This document shows positions 9,378-17,733 of a DNA stretch of 64,000 bases, piece by piece. Under the pieces are notes generated by a model, which searched no databases, was not told the origin of the DNA, and saw only the letters and a program-made list of their open reading frames with translations. Both the position numbers and the translations under genes were made by a program. How positions within the stretch are numbered: position 1 is the stretch's first letter; every line of letters starts with the position of its first letter. The DNA comes from VRUE01 sp963770315 (lineage in GTDB: Bacteria; Actinomycetota; Thermoleophilia; Solirubrobacterales; 70-9): positions 186,001 to 250,000 of the forward strand of contig CAVYPC010000002.1 of assembly GCA_963770315.1 (NCBI GenBank). Reading direction: 5' to 3'.

Positions 9378-10345
9378 CCGGCTTCGCTGAGGTAGGCGGC
9401 CGCGGCCTTCGCCGGCGACTGCTTTTCGAGTTCGACCCGGGCGTCGAGCTCCTGCATGACCGGGAGCGTCAGCCCCTTCTGGACTTCGACGATCGTCTTT
9501 TCGTAGTCCGGGCCGGCTTTGTCGGCGACCGCTTTCTTGGTCACGAAGATGACGTTGCCTGCCGGGAAGACGTGCTTGTCGTCTTCGAGGATCACGAACT
9601 TGTCCTTCTCCGCCGAGAGCTGCGCGTCGGTGGTGAAGAGGATCGAGAGGTCGGCCTGGCCCGTTTCGAGGACCTTGTAGCGGAGGCCGATGTCGACCGG
9701 GGTGAACTTCTTGAATTTGAGCCCGTAGTACTTTTCGAGCCCGGCCAGGCAGTCGATTCGCTGGCGACACTCGGGCGAGCCGTCAAGGGTCAGGTTTTCC
9801 GACTTCCCCTGCAGGTCGGAGATCGTTTTCAACCCTTCTTTTTCGGCCGTCTTCTTCAGCGTGCCGACCGCGTTGGCACTGGCGAACGGGGTGGGCGGGA
9901 AGGCCGTCAGGTCTTCCTTTTCGAATTCGGCCTTTGCCTTTTCGTACGCTTCCTGCGCGTCGGCGGGGACTTCTTCGGGTTCGAGTCCGAAGAAGGAGGT
10001 CAGCGCCGTGCTGGCGTACTCCGGGTAGCCGGAAATCTGCCCCGACTTGACCGCTTGGTGCGCGACCGTTTCGGAGCCGAGGTTGAGCGCCGACTTCACC
10101 TTGTAGCCGGCGGCCTTGAGGGCCTGGGCGTAGATTTCCCCGAGGATTTCCTGTTCGGGGAAGTTCTTCGAGCCGATCGTCAGCGTCACCTTCGAGTTCT
10201 TCGGGTTGGAGACGATCGCACCGCCTTCGCTGCTGCTTTCGGTGCTGTTGTCATCGCTCGAGCCACAGGCCGCGACTCCGAGACTGAGGAAGAGCGCAAG
10301 CAGTACGGCTATCGAGGCGCGCGCCCTCTTGGTCGTGGTTCTCAC
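9365..10345 (-). CDS. OpuC/ProX-type glycine betaine/choline-binding lipoprotein
   Basis: This 326-aa lipoprotein has a basic N terminus, a hydrophobic core and the lipobox LGVAAC with lipidated Cys 27, followed by a Ser/Glu-rich linker. The binding domain begins VTLTIGSKNFPEQEILGEIYA, the standard opening of the OpuAC/OsmF quaternary-amine binding family. It captures compatible solutes outside the membrane for the permeases encoded just upstream. GTG start with AGAGAGGAAG upstream. Glutamate is encoded mostly by GAA, unlike the neighbouring cytosolic genes. Last gene of the leftward transporter operon. Confidence 0.9.
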   Translation of the reverse strand: MRTTTKRARASIAVLLALFLSLGVAACGSSDDNSTESSSEGGAIVSNPKNSKVTLTIGSKNFPEQEILGEIYAQALKAAGYKVKSALNLGSETVAHQAVKSGQISGYPEYASTALTSFFGLEPEEVPADAQEAYEKAKAEFEKEDLTAFPPTPFASANAVGTLKKTAEKEGLKTISDLQGKSENLTLDGSPECRQRIDCLAGLEKYYGLKFKKFTPVDIGLRYKVLETGQADLSILFTTDAQLSAEKDKFVILEDDKHVFPAGNVIFVTKKAVADKAGPDYEKTIVEVQKGLTLPVMQELDARVELEKQSPAKAAAAYLSEAGYTG

Positions 10346-10393
10346 TGTGCTTCCTCTCTTGTCGATTGCAATGCGGTCGTTTCCTGGAAAAGG

Positions 10394-11137
10394 TCAGGCT
10401 GCACTGAGCCGCAAGCCTCTCGAAGTGAGCAGACGTTGCAACCAGGCGAGCAGGAACTCGAGCGCCAGGGCGAGCAGCGCGACGAGAATCCCGCCTGCCA
10501 GGAGGCCGTTCTCTCCGTAGACGTTGCGGTTGATGATGAAGTCGCCGAGGGTGAGCACGCCGGCGATCGGCCCAATGGTCGCGGTGGCCACGATCGCGAT
10601 CGCCGCTCCGCGGATGCCCGCCATCCAGGTCGCCACCGCAAGCGGCATCTCCACCTTGAAGAGGATCTCGGCCTCGGTCATGCCGATCCCGCGCGCCGCG
10701 TCCACGGGGGCCCGGTCGACCTGGCGGATGCCGACGAAGGCGTTGGTGAGAATCGGTGGGATGCCGAGGATCGCGAGGGCGATCGTCAGGTTGAGCAGAC
10801 CCACCCCGATGACCGCCGCCATCAGCGCGATCAGCGCCAGCTCGGGCACCGCCCGCCCGACGTTGCCGAGACCCACCGCGAACAGCTCCCCGACGCCGCG
10901 ATGGCCCAGGTAGAGGCCGATCGGCAGCGCCACGACGATGGCCAGCGCGAGGGCGAACAGGGTGACTTCGAGCTGGTTGAGCGTCAGTTCGATCACCTCC
11001 TCGAGCCCACCCACCTTCTTGCCGCCGGTTACGTTGGAGCTCTGCGGCTCGAAGATGAATTCGATCGCGCCGCCGATCGAGGCGGGCAGGAAAGATGGCA
11101 TGAAGGCGCCGATCATCCAGCCGCCGCCCTTCGCCAC
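10394..11137 (-). CDS. OpuC-type ABC transporter permease
   Basis: A 247-aa membrane subunit with five or six helices and the EAA-loop signature GMTEAEILFKVEMPLA that docks on the ATPase. NVGRAVPELALIALM and GIPPILTNAFVGIRQV are typical of the OpuCB/OpuCD family. It overlaps the second permease by 25 bases and precedes the solute-binding gene by 48. The two permeases probably form the transmembrane heterodimer. Confidence 0.9.
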   Translation of the reverse strand: MAKGGGWMIGAFMPSFLPASIGGAIEFIFEPQSSNVTGGKKVGGLEEVIELTLNQLEVTLFALALAIVVALPIGLYLGHRGVGELFAVGLGNVGRAVPELALIALMAAVIGVGLLNLTIALAILGIPPILTNAFVGIRQVDRAPVDAARGIGMTEAEILFKVEMPLAVATWMAGIRGAAIAIVATATIGPIAGVLTLGDFIINRNVYGENGLLAGGILVALLALALEFLLAWLQRLLTSRGLRLSAA

Positions 11138-11859
11138 GGAGTCGCGAAGCGCTCGGCCCCTACCAGGGCCATGTGGAAGGAAAACGCCATCAGCATCGCT
11201 ATGGCGGCGGCGATGATGATGCTGGTCGGGAAGGTGAGGTTGCCGCTGCCGTAGATCTTCACCCCGAGGCCGCCGCCGTTGACGAAGACCGCAAAGGTGG
11301 CGAGGGCGACGGTGCTGACGGTGGCGATGCGCAGGCCGGCGACGATCTCCGGCGTCGCCAGGGGCAGCTCGACCCGCCAGAGGATCTGGCGGTCGGTCAG
11401 CCCCATCCCGCGCGCGGCGTCCTTGGTCGCGGCCGGCACGTTGGCGAGCCCGGTCAGCGTGTTGCGGTAGATGATCTGCAGCGTGTAGGCGCTGAGTGCG
11501 ACGATCACGGTGTCGCGGCCGAGTCCCGTGACCGGCAGCAGGAGGAAGAAGAAGGCGATGCTGGGCACGGTGTAGATGACCCCGGTGATGGCGAGCAGCG
11601 GCGCCTGCAGCCAGCGGCGTCGGTGGGCGAGCAGGGCAAGGGCGATGGCGACTGCGAAGCCGGCAACCACAGAGAAGAGGACCAGTTCGAGGTGCTGCAA
11701 GGTGGGGGTGCCGAAGCTGCCGATGTTTTCCTTCGCCCAGTCGAAACAGAAGAGGTGACTGCTTTGGGCCTGGCAGGGAAGCGTCTCGGAGGTGCGTTCG
11801 TGGAAGAAGCCCTTGCCCACTTCCCCGACCGCCGCGAACGGCAGCAGGTGGCTAGTCAT
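11113..11859 (-). CDS. OpuC-type ABC transporter permease
   Basis: A 248-aa permease with VIYTVPSIAFFFLLLP, the EAA loop GLTDRQILWRVELPLA and TIVAL-type helices, again of the quaternary-amine uptake family. A roughly 40-residue N-terminal extension with two Cys precedes the first helix and is not usual. The gene overlaps the ATPase gene by 8 bases and the next permease by 25, which is strong evidence for one transcript. Confidence 0.9.
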   Translation of the reverse strand: MTSHLLPFAAVGEVGKGFFHERTSETLPCQAQSSHLFCFDWAKENIGSFGTPTLQHLELVLFSVVAGFAVAIALALLAHRRRWLQAPLLAITGVIYTVPSIAFFFLLLPVTGLGRDTVIVALSAYTLQIIYRNTLTGLANVPAATKDAARGMGLTDRQILWRVELPLATPEIVAGLRIATVSTVALATFAVFVNGGGLGVKIYGSGNLTFPTSIIIAAAIAMLMAFSFHMALVGAERFATPWRRAAAG

Positions 11860-13042
11860 GGGGCCGCTCCACAGCGCTGTGCTCGTCGGTCTTAGCCTTG
11901 GGCGAAGCGAGGAACTCGGAGATGATCTCGACCGAGAGCACGCCGGCGATCCGCCCCTGGTGGTCGGTCACCGCCGCGTACTGGGCCTCGCCCTGCAGCA
12001 GGTCGGCGAGCGCGTCGCGCATCACGTCGTCGCGGTCGAGCAGTGGCCCGAGCGGCGAGTCGGGCTGTGCCGGCACCGTCTCGGCAGCGAGGTCGCGCTC
12101 GGAGAGCCAGCCCAGGGGCCGCCGCTCGGAGTCGACCAGCAGCGGGTAGGGCACCTCGGCACCGGCCAGCTTCGCCCGCACCTCGGCGGTCGCCTGGCCG
12201 ACGTGGGCGAGCGGCGCCTCCCAGAGGTCGATGTCGGCGACCCGCATCAGCGCCAGTCGCTTCAGCGCCCGGTCGGCGCCGACGAAGTCCTCGACGAAGT
12301 CGTTGGCGGGGGCCATCAACAGCTCGGCGGGGGTCGCGTACTGCTCGACCCGGCCGCCCTCGCGCATCACCGCGATCCGGTCGCCCATCTTGATCGCCTC
12401 GTCGATGTCGTGGGTGACGAAGAGGACGGTCTTGCGGATCTCCGCCTGCAGGCGGAGGAACTCGTTCTGCAGGCGCTCGCGGTTGATCGGGTCGATCGCG
12501 CCGAAGGGCTCGTCCATCAGCATCACCAGCGGATCGGCGGCGAGCGCCCGGGCGACCCCGACCCGCTGCTGCTGGCCGCCGGAGAGCTGCACGGGGTAGC
12601 GCTCGCCCAGCTCGGGGTCGAGGCCGATCAGCTCCAGCAGCTCGGTGCTCCGCGCCGCGATCCGGTCCTTCTTCCAGCCGAGCAGCCGCGGCACCGCGCC
12701 GATGTTCTCGGTGATCGTCTGGTGCGGGAAGAGGCCGACCTGCTGGATCACGTAGCCGATATCGCGTCGCAGCCGCGCCGGGTCGCGGTCGCGCACCGAC
12801 TCGCCGCCGATCTGCACGTCGCCTTCGCTCAGCTCGACCATGCGGTTGACCAGGCGCATCGCCGTCGTCTTGCCGCAGCCGGAGGGGCCGACGAGCACGC
12901 AGACCTCGCCGGCGGCGATCTCCAGGTTGAGGTGGTCGACCGCGGCTTCGGCCGAGTTGCCGTAGCGCTTGGTGGCGTTCTCGTAGCGGACTGCCGAAGC
13001 GGCGGCGGACGGGACTTCGTCAGTGACCTTGGGGTCGGGCAC
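11852..13042 (-). CDS. OpuCA-type ABC transporter ATPase with CBS domains
   Basis: This 396-aa ATPase has Walker A GPSGCGKTT (52-60), Q-loop VIQQVGLFPHQT, signature LSGGQQQRV (152-160) and Walker B VMLMDEP (172-178). The C-terminal third (from about 265) is a CBS pair; in OpuA-type systems CBS domains sense ionic strength, so uptake is probably gated by osmotic stress. GTG start just 3 bases after the stop of the deaminase gene, so it may be co-transcribed with the nucleoside salvage genes. Confidence 0.93.
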   Translation of the reverse strand: MPDPKVTDEVPSAAASAVRYENATKRYGNSAEAAVDHLNLEIAAGEVCVLVGPSGCGKTTAMRLVNRMVELSEGDVQIGGESVRDRDPARLRRDIGYVIQQVGLFPHQTITENIGAVPRLLGWKKDRIAARSTELLELIGLDPELGERYPVQLSGGQQQRVGVARALAADPLVMLMDEPFGAIDPINRERLQNEFLRLQAEIRKTVLFVTHDIDEAIKMGDRIAVMREGGRVEQYATPAELLMAPANDFVEDFVGADRALKRLALMRVADIDLWEAPLAHVGQATAEVRAKLAGAEVPYPLLVDSERRPLGWLSERDLAAETVPAQPDSPLGPLLDRDDVMRDALADLLQGEAQYAAVTDHQGRIAGVLSVEIISEFLASPKAKTDEHSAVERPHD

Positions 13043-13045
13043 TCC

Positions 13046-14302
13046 TCACGAGCCTATACCCAGGTGAGCCGCTCTCTCACGCGCTCGGACGACGATCTCC
13101 GCCGTGCCCTCGACCTCGCCGCCGCGCATCAGCACCCGGCCGGCGACGACGGTGGTGTCGACGATCGAGCCATTGGCTGCGTAAACGAGGTTGGAGGCGA
13201 GGTCGCCGACCCCGAGCTCGGGCGAATCCCCGCGCAGCAGCAGGAAGTCCGCCGGGGCGCCCGGGGAGAGCGGCTCGGCGCCGCCGGCGAGCAGCGGGGC
13301 GCAGGCGCCGGTCGCGACCGCCAGCGCCTCGGCGGCGGGGAGGACAGTCGGGTCGCCGCTGGCGTGGCGCTGCATCAGGGCGAGCGTCTTCAGGTCGGTG
13401 AGGAGGTCGAGCGAGTCGTTGGAGCCGGCGCCGTCGGTGCCGAGGCCGACCGCTACCCCGGCGCGCCGCGCCGCCGGGTAGGGGAAGACGCCGCCCACCG
13501 CCAGCTTCAGGTTGGCGACCGGGTTGGTGACGACGGTCGACCCCCGCGCCTCGATCAGCTCCAGCTCCGCCCGGTCGAGCCAGACGCCGTGGGCGAGAAC
13601 GGTGCGCCCACCCAGGAGACCAAGGCGGTCGAGGTAGAACGCAGGCCGCTCCCCATGGGCGGCGAGGCACTCGGTCACCTCCTGCTCGGTCTCCGCGAGG
13701 TGGATCTGGAGGGCCAGTCCGCGCTCGGCCGCCTCCTCGCCGGCCCAGCGCAGCAGCTCTTCGCTGACCGTGTAGATCGAGTGCGGCGCCAGCGCGGCGT
13801 CGATCTCCCCGCCCCCTCCCGCCAGCGCTTCGAGCTCGGCCTCCGCCCGCGCCCGCGTCTCCGCGGTGCGCCCGTCGGCGTCGAAGAGCGGCCCGCCGAT
13901 CGTCGCCCGCAGGCCGGCGTCTTCGACCGCCCGGGCGGTTGCCTCGGGCTGCCAGTACATGTCCCAGAAGCGGCCGGTGCCGGTGCGGATCATCTCGGCG
14001 CAGGCGAGGCGCGTGCCCCAGTAGACGTCCTCGGCGTCGAGCTTTGCCTCGACCGGCCAGATCCTCTCCTGCAGCCAGCGCATCAACGGCAGATCGCCGC
14101 CGTAGCCGCGGAAGAGGGTCATCGCGGCATGGGTGTGGCCGTTGACCAGGGTGGGGACGAGCGGCGCGCCGCCGGCCTCGATCGTCTCGTCGCCGGTCTC
14201 AGGCGCCACCTCGGGCCCGATTGCCGCGATCCTCCCGTCCTCGCAGCGCAGGCCGACCGTCTCGCCGCCGCGCATCGCCCCGAGGACCGTCAGCCCGCTC
14301 AT
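13046..14302 (-). CDS. mtaD: 5'-methylthioadenosine / S-adenosylhomocysteine deaminase
   Basis: The 418-aa amidohydrolase has the metal site VNGHTHAAM (His 56 and 58), APHSIYTVSEELL, QIHLAETEQEV, LAHGVWLD and GTDGAGSNDSLDLL, all placed as in MtaD/SAH deaminases. It would deaminate MTA or SAH to the inosine form. ATG 14302 overlaps the stop of the phosphorylase gene (ATGA), which fixes this start. Deaminase plus phosphorylase suggests MTA recycling via methylthioinosine, as known in Pseudomonas aeruginosa; the specificity is inferred. Confidence 0.85.
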   Translation of the reverse strand: MSGLTVLGAMRGGETVGLRCEDGRIAAIGPEVAPETGDETIEAGGAPLVPTLVNGHTHAAMTLFRGYGGDLPLMRWLQERIWPVEAKLDAEDVYWGTRLACAEMIRTGTGRFWDMYWQPEATARAVEDAGLRATIGGPLFDADGRTAETRARAEAELEALAGGGGEIDAALAPHSIYTVSEELLRWAGEEAAERGLALQIHLAETEQEVTECLAAHGERPAFYLDRLGLLGGRTVLAHGVWLDRAELELIEARGSTVVTNPVANLKLAVGGVFPYPAARRAGVAVGLGTDGAGSNDSLDLLTDLKTLALMQRHASGDPTVLPAAEALAVATGACAPLLAGGAEPLSPGAPADFLLLRGDSPELGVGDLASNLVYAANGSIVDTTVVAGRVLMRGGEVEGTAEIVVRARERAAHLGIGS

Positions 14303-14994
14303 CGGCCTGTGTCGATAGGGGTCATCGGGATCAGCCTGGGGAGGACGGCGTCGAGGGCTTCGCGGAGACGGGTTGCGTTTCGCTCGCGGTCGCGCTCGAG
14401 CTCGGCCGGCGAGAGCGGTTGCGCCGCGATCCCGTTGGCCAGGTTGTCGACCACGCAGATCGCCGCGTAGGGCAGCCCCAGCTCGCCGGCGACGACGCAC
14501 TCCGAGGCCAGGGTCATTCCGACCAGGTCGGCGTGGGCGGCGATCAGCCCGATCTCGGCCGGCGTCTCGAAGCGAGGTCCGTTGGTCTGCCAGTAGACGC
14601 CGCCGTCGCGCAGCTCTCCCGGCGCGGCCTCCCAGGCGGCCAGGACCTCGCCGCGCCAGGCCGGGTCGAAGCCCGGCGTCGCGTGGGCGTGCGTGCCCTC
14701 CAGGCTGGTGACCGTCACCTGCAGGGCGATGAAGTCGTGCGGGCAGACGAAGCTGCCCACGCCAAGGCCTGCGTCGAGCGAGCCGACCGAGCAGATCGCC
14801 AGCACCCGTTCGCAGCCCGCCTCGGCCAGCGAGCGCAGGTTCGCGGCATGATCGACCCGGTGAGGGAGGACGTAGGCCTCGGCGGGGCCGTGGCGCTGCA
14901 GGACGACCGCCCCGTGCCGCGCCGCCGCCGCGGCGATCTCGCCGCCGCTCGGCCCGGCGGCGCTGCTGCCGAGGATGACGGCCACGCGTCCCAC
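14299..14994 (-). CDS. methylthioadenosine/methylthioinosine-type nucleoside phosphorylase
   Basis: The 231-aa protein belongs to the PNP/MTAP phosphorylase family: VAVILGSSAAG at the N terminus, the conserved CSVGSLDAGLGVGSFVCPHD core, TNGPRFETPAEI and GMTLASECVVAGELGLPYA near the substrate pocket. It is somewhat shorter than standard MTAP. Paired by a 4-base overlap with the MtaD-type deaminase, it most likely releases methylthioribose-1-phosphate and hypoxanthine (inference). GTG start. Confidence 0.82.
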   Translation of the reverse strand: MGRVAVILGSSAAGPSGGEIAAAAARHGAVVLQRHGPAEAYVLPHRVDHAANLRSLAEAGCERVLAICSVGSLDAGLGVGSFVCPHDFIALQVTVTSLEGTHAHATPGFDPAWRGEVLAAWEAAPGELRDGGVYWQTNGPRFETPAEIGLIAAHADLVGMTLASECVVAGELGLPYAAICVVDNLANGIAAQPLSPAELERDRERNATRLREALDAVLPRLIPMTPIDTGR

Positions 14995-15024
14995 GGGGCG
15001 ATCCTATTTGCCTATCGTGGGCAC

Positions 15025-15522
15025 ATGGCCGATCGCCCATCCGGCAGGGAGGAGACCGACGATGCCCGCCTCGACCGCAACCTCAGCGAGCTGCTGCAGG
15101 AGCTGCGGGTGGCGCTGCCGGGCGTCCAGGTCCTCTTTGCCTTCCTGCTCGCCGTCCCCTTCCAGCAGAACTTCACCGAGATTTCGAGCTTCGAGGAGAA
15201 GGTCTATTTCGCCACCTTGCTCTGCACCGCGGTCTCGGCGGCGCTGCTGATCTCACCCACCGCCTACCACCGCCTCACCTTCCACCTGCAGCAGAAGCGC
15301 CAGCTCGTCTTCATCGCCAACCGGCTCGCGATCGCCGGCCTCGGCTTCCTCGCGCTGGCGATGACCGGCGCGATCATGCTGATCACCGACGTGCTCTTCG
15401 GCGGCGTCGCCACCGTCGTCTTCAGCGCCGCGGCGGCGGCGATGTTCGTCACCCTCTGGGGAGTCCTGCCGCTGCGGCGTCGGATCGCCCTGGCGCGGGA
15501 GGAGCACAGCGGCTCAACATAA
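15025..15522 (+). CDS. DUF6328-type membrane protein
   Basis: A 165-aa protein with a polar N terminus (about 1-25), then LLQELRVALPGVQVLFAFLL, a signature of the actinobacterial DUF6328 family, and four hydrophobic segments (about 35-50, 63-80, 103-124, 129-148). The function of the family is unknown. ATG 15025 was chosen because upstream in-frame codons run antisense through the phosphorylase gene. The 3' end overlaps the convergent HD gene by 9 bases. Confidence 0.8.
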   Translation: MADRPSGREETDDARLDRNLSELLQELRVALPGVQVLFAFLLAVPFQQNFTEISSFEEKVYFATLLCTAVSAALLISPTAYHRLTFHLQQKRQLVFIANRLAIAGLGFLALAMTGAIMLITDVLFGGVATVVFSAAAAAMFVTLWGVLPLRRRIALAREEHSGST

Positions 15523-16134
15523 AGAGGTCCGCTCGTCTTCGGCGCGCTGGCCCCAGAGCCCGACCATCTCGTCGGCGAACCTGTCGACCAGGGCGACGCC
15601 CGGCGCGTGCGCGAAGAGCATTTCCAGGTCGAACTCCCAGACGAGGATCTTGAGGTCGAGCGAGACCGGCAGATCCTCATCGACGTCCTCGCCGAGGATC
15701 TCGTAGGCCTCGCGCAGGACCGCGACGTTGGCGGCCTTGTCGGCGGCGAAGATCGCCTGCGCCGGCGGTCCGTTCGCGGCAACCCGCTCGCGGTGCTCCT
15801 TCTTGCGCTCCTCGTAGTCGGCGATCGCCCTGTCTTCGCTCAGCGCTTCGACCAGTCCGACAACCTCCTCGCCGAAGCGGTCGCGCAGCGAGGCCGGCTC
15901 TACCTCGGCGTGCTCGGCGACATCGTGCAGCAGCGCGGCGGCGAGTACCTCATCCGGATAGTTGTGCTCGACGAGCAGGTCGGCGACCGCCAGCGAGTGC
16001 TCGATGAAGGGGATCTCATCGCAGCCGGTCTGGCGGAACTGGCCCCCGTGGGCGCGGCGCGCAACCGAGAGGGCACCCCGGACGAGCGCGGAGCGCTCTG
16101 CCCTGGCGTCGATCCGACTGGAGGAGAACGGCAT
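15514..16134 (-). CDS. HD-domain hydrolase (RelA/SpoT hydrolase-like)
   Basis: The 206-aa protein is essentially one HD domain: an upstream His in PFIEHSLAVADLL, the metal-binding pair in AALLHDVAEH (His 70, Asp 71), and ADKAANVAVLRE corresponding to the ADRLHN motif of RelA/SpoT hydrolases. There is no synthetase domain, so by shape it could be a stand-alone alarmone hydrolase (Mesh1/SAH-like) or a nucleotidase. Which phosphate ester it cleaves cannot be told from sequence. Confidence 0.78.
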   Translation of the reverse strand: MPFSSSRIDARAERSALVRGALSVARRAHGGQFRQTGCDEIPFIEHSLAVADLLVEHNYPDEVLAAALLHDVAEHAEVEPASLRDRFGEEVVGLVEALSEDRAIADYEERKKEHRERVAANGPPAQAIFAADKAANVAVLREAYEILGEDVDEDLPVSLDLKILVWEFDLEMLFAHAPGVALVDRFADEMVGLWGQRAEDERTSLC

Positions 16135-16206
16135 TCCACGGTGCAGCGTAACGGACCAAACGAGAAAAGTACCCCATTCGTACCGAAAGAGGGACGGATG
16201 TATTGC

Positions 16207-17088
16207 TCAGGTCGCCGCGGCCGCGCTCGGTGCTGGCGCTCGCGCCTCCAGCTCGGCCCCCTCGACCCCCAGCTCGATCGCGTCGGGGTCGCCGCCCGCC
16301 GCGACCCAGCGCTCGCGCGCTTCGGCCCCGAGCCGGTCGAGCTGCTCGTCGGAGTGCAGCGGATCGTGGTGGAAGAGGACGGTGCGCCGGGCGCCGGTGC
16401 GCCGGGCGAAGCTGAGCGCGTGCGAGATCGAGGAGTGCCCCCAGCCGAGGTGGTCGGGGTACTCGGCGTCGGCGTACTGGCCGTCGTGGATCAGCAGCGA
16501 GGCGTCGCGGGCGAGGGCGAAGCCGGAGATCCATTCCTGCTCGAGCGAGTCGAGGTCGGCGCCGAGGGCGGGCTCGTGATCGGGGATGTAGGCGAGCGAG
16601 TCCTCGCCGTCGTCGATCCGGTAGCCGAGCGTCGGGCCGCGGTGGGAGACCGAGGCGGCGCGGATCCGCGCCGGGCCGATCTCCCACTCTGTCTCCGGCG
16701 TGCTGCGGAAGGAGACGTCGCAGGGCAGCTCGCGCACCTCGACCGGGGAGAGCGGCGCCGAGATGTAGCGGGCGATGCGGTCGCGCAGCGAGGCCTCCGG
16801 CGAGGCCGGGCCCCAGATCACGATCTCCGTCTGGGGGCGGAAGCAGGGGGCGAAGAAGACCAGCCCCTGGATGTGGTCGAGGTGCAGGTGGGTGAGCAGG
16901 ATGTGCAGGCGGGTGGGCTCGTCCGGCAGGGCGAGGCCGAGGTTGCGGATGCCGGTGCCGGCGTCGAGCGCCAGCAGCGAGCCGTCGGAGAGGGTGACGC
17001 CGACGCAGGAGGTGTTGCCGCCGTAGCGGATCGTCTCCGGGCCGGGGGAGGGGACGGAGCCGCGGGTCCCCCAGAGCTTGACCCTCAC
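16207..17088 (-). CDS. metallo-beta-lactamase-fold hydrolase (cyclic phosphodiesterase-like)
   Basis: A 293-aa enzyme starting VRVKLWGTRGSVPSPGPET, a signature of the class II cyclic-nucleotide phosphodiesterase/lactamase-fold group, with THLHLDH at 66-72 and later GWGHSSI and LFHHDP motifs for metal binding. GTG 17088 overlaps the stop of the PAS gene (GTGA), so the two are translationally coupled; a longer upstream frame is only a shadow of the PAS gene. The neighbour suggests a sensor-output pair, with the PAS protein detecting a signal and this enzyme hydrolysing a phosphoester (inference). Confidence 0.82.
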   Translation of the reverse strand: MRVKLWGTRGSVPSPGPETIRYGGNTSCVGVTLSDGSLLALDAGTGIRNLGLALPDEPTRLHILLTHLHLDHIQGLVFFAPCFRPQTEIVIWGPASPEASLRDRIARYISAPLSPVEVRELPCDVSFRSTPETEWEIGPARIRAASVSHRGPTLGYRIDDGEDSLAYIPDHEPALGADLDSLEQEWISGFALARDASLLIHDGQYADAEYPDHLGWGHSSISHALSFARRTGARRTVLFHHDPLHSDEQLDRLGAEARERWVAAGGDPDAIELGVEGAELEARAPAPSAAAAT

Positions 17089-17504
17089 CGCATCCCTCCC
17101 GAGCCGTTCTCGGCGGCGGGCCAGAAGACGGCGATCGCGCCGCGCGAGCCATGCGCGGTCTGGATCGGGAAGGCCGAGGCCTCGACCCGGTGGCGGGTGC
17201 CGTCGGCGGAGCGGATCTCGAAGTTGGCGTGGGCGGGACGATCGTCGCGCACGGCGACCACCAGCGGCAGCTCGTCGTAGGGGATCGGCTCGCCGCCCTC
17301 GTCGAAGGGCCCGAAGAGCGCGCCCCACTCCTGTGGCCCGACCGTGCCCAGCTCCTCCCACGATTTGCCCAGCAGCAGCCCGGCCGCCTCGTTGTAGAAG
17401 ACGAGCAGCCCGCCCTCGTCGACCAGGAAGGCAGGGGTCGAGAGGGCCGACATCAGATTGCGAGCGAGAATCAGCTCCAATGGCTTCTGGGACGAAGTTG
17501 GCAC
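17085..17504 (-). CDS. single PAS-domain protein
   Basis: The 139-aa product is a lone PAS domain: MSALSTPAFLVDEGGLLVFY, NEAAGLLLGKSWEELG, GEPIPYDELPLVVAVRDDRP, and a terminal strand GSRGAIAVFWP. No kinase, cyclase or DNA-binding part is attached. GTG 17504 gives the conserved opening VPTSSQKPLELILARNLM; longer versions read into the promoter. It is coupled by a 4-base overlap to the downstream lactamase-fold hydrolase and probably regulates it. Ligand unknown. Confidence 0.8.
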   Translation of the reverse strand: MPTSSQKPLELILARNLMSALSTPAFLVDEGGLLVFYNEAAGLLLGKSWEELGTVGPQEWGALFGPFDEGGEPIPYDELPLVVAVRDDRPAHANFEIRSADGTRHRVEASAFPIQTAHGSRGAIAVFWPAAENGSGGMR

Positions 17505-17585
17505 GTAATCGCCTACCCTCGAACGCGGGTGTGTACACCGGCTGTGACTTTCGTCACTTAGGCAATTTACAGCGCCCGAGCTGAC

Positions 17586-17733
17586 GTGAGGCAAGGGATG
17601 GAGGCCGGGTTCAAGCGGGTGGATGACGATATCCGTGAGCTGAGAAGCGAAATGAACGCTCGCTTCGACCGGCTGCAACAGACGATGTTTCACGGCGTGA
17701 TCCCCCTAACTGGAGCTCTAGCGGAGGCCCGCC
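17586..17733 (+). pseudogene. truncated small coiled-coil membrane protein
   Basis: From GTG 17586 the frame reads MRQGMEAGFKRVDDDIRELR, then SEMNARFDRLQQTMFHGVIPLTGAL. This resembles the charged Arg/Asp coiled coil and start of a hydrophobic tail seen in the proteins at 30646 and 32315. After GAL the hydrophobic tail is lost, and the frame continues antisense through the TetR gene to 17981 in arginine-rich sequence. The simplest reading is a gene whose 3' end was removed when the TetR gene came to lie here. A real short protein with an altered tail remains possible. Confidence 0.5.

Noticed and set aside
7835..11254. 1139-codon rightward reading frame
   Set aside because: Out of frame over MarR and MFS genes and antisense to the OpuC genes, which have clear family motifs.
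11792..14470. 892-codon rightward reading frame
   Set aside because: Antisense to the OpuC ATPase and MtaD genes; no recognisable domain.
13046..15040. MtaD as a 664-aa protein with a long N-terminal extension
   Set aside because: The extension is an out-of-frame shadow of the phosphorylase gene; the ATGA overlap at 14299-14302 gives the natural start.
16207..17538. Lactamase-fold protein starting at 17538
   Set aside because: The first 150 codons are a shadow of the PAS gene; the conserved start KLWGTRGSVP begins at GTG 17088.
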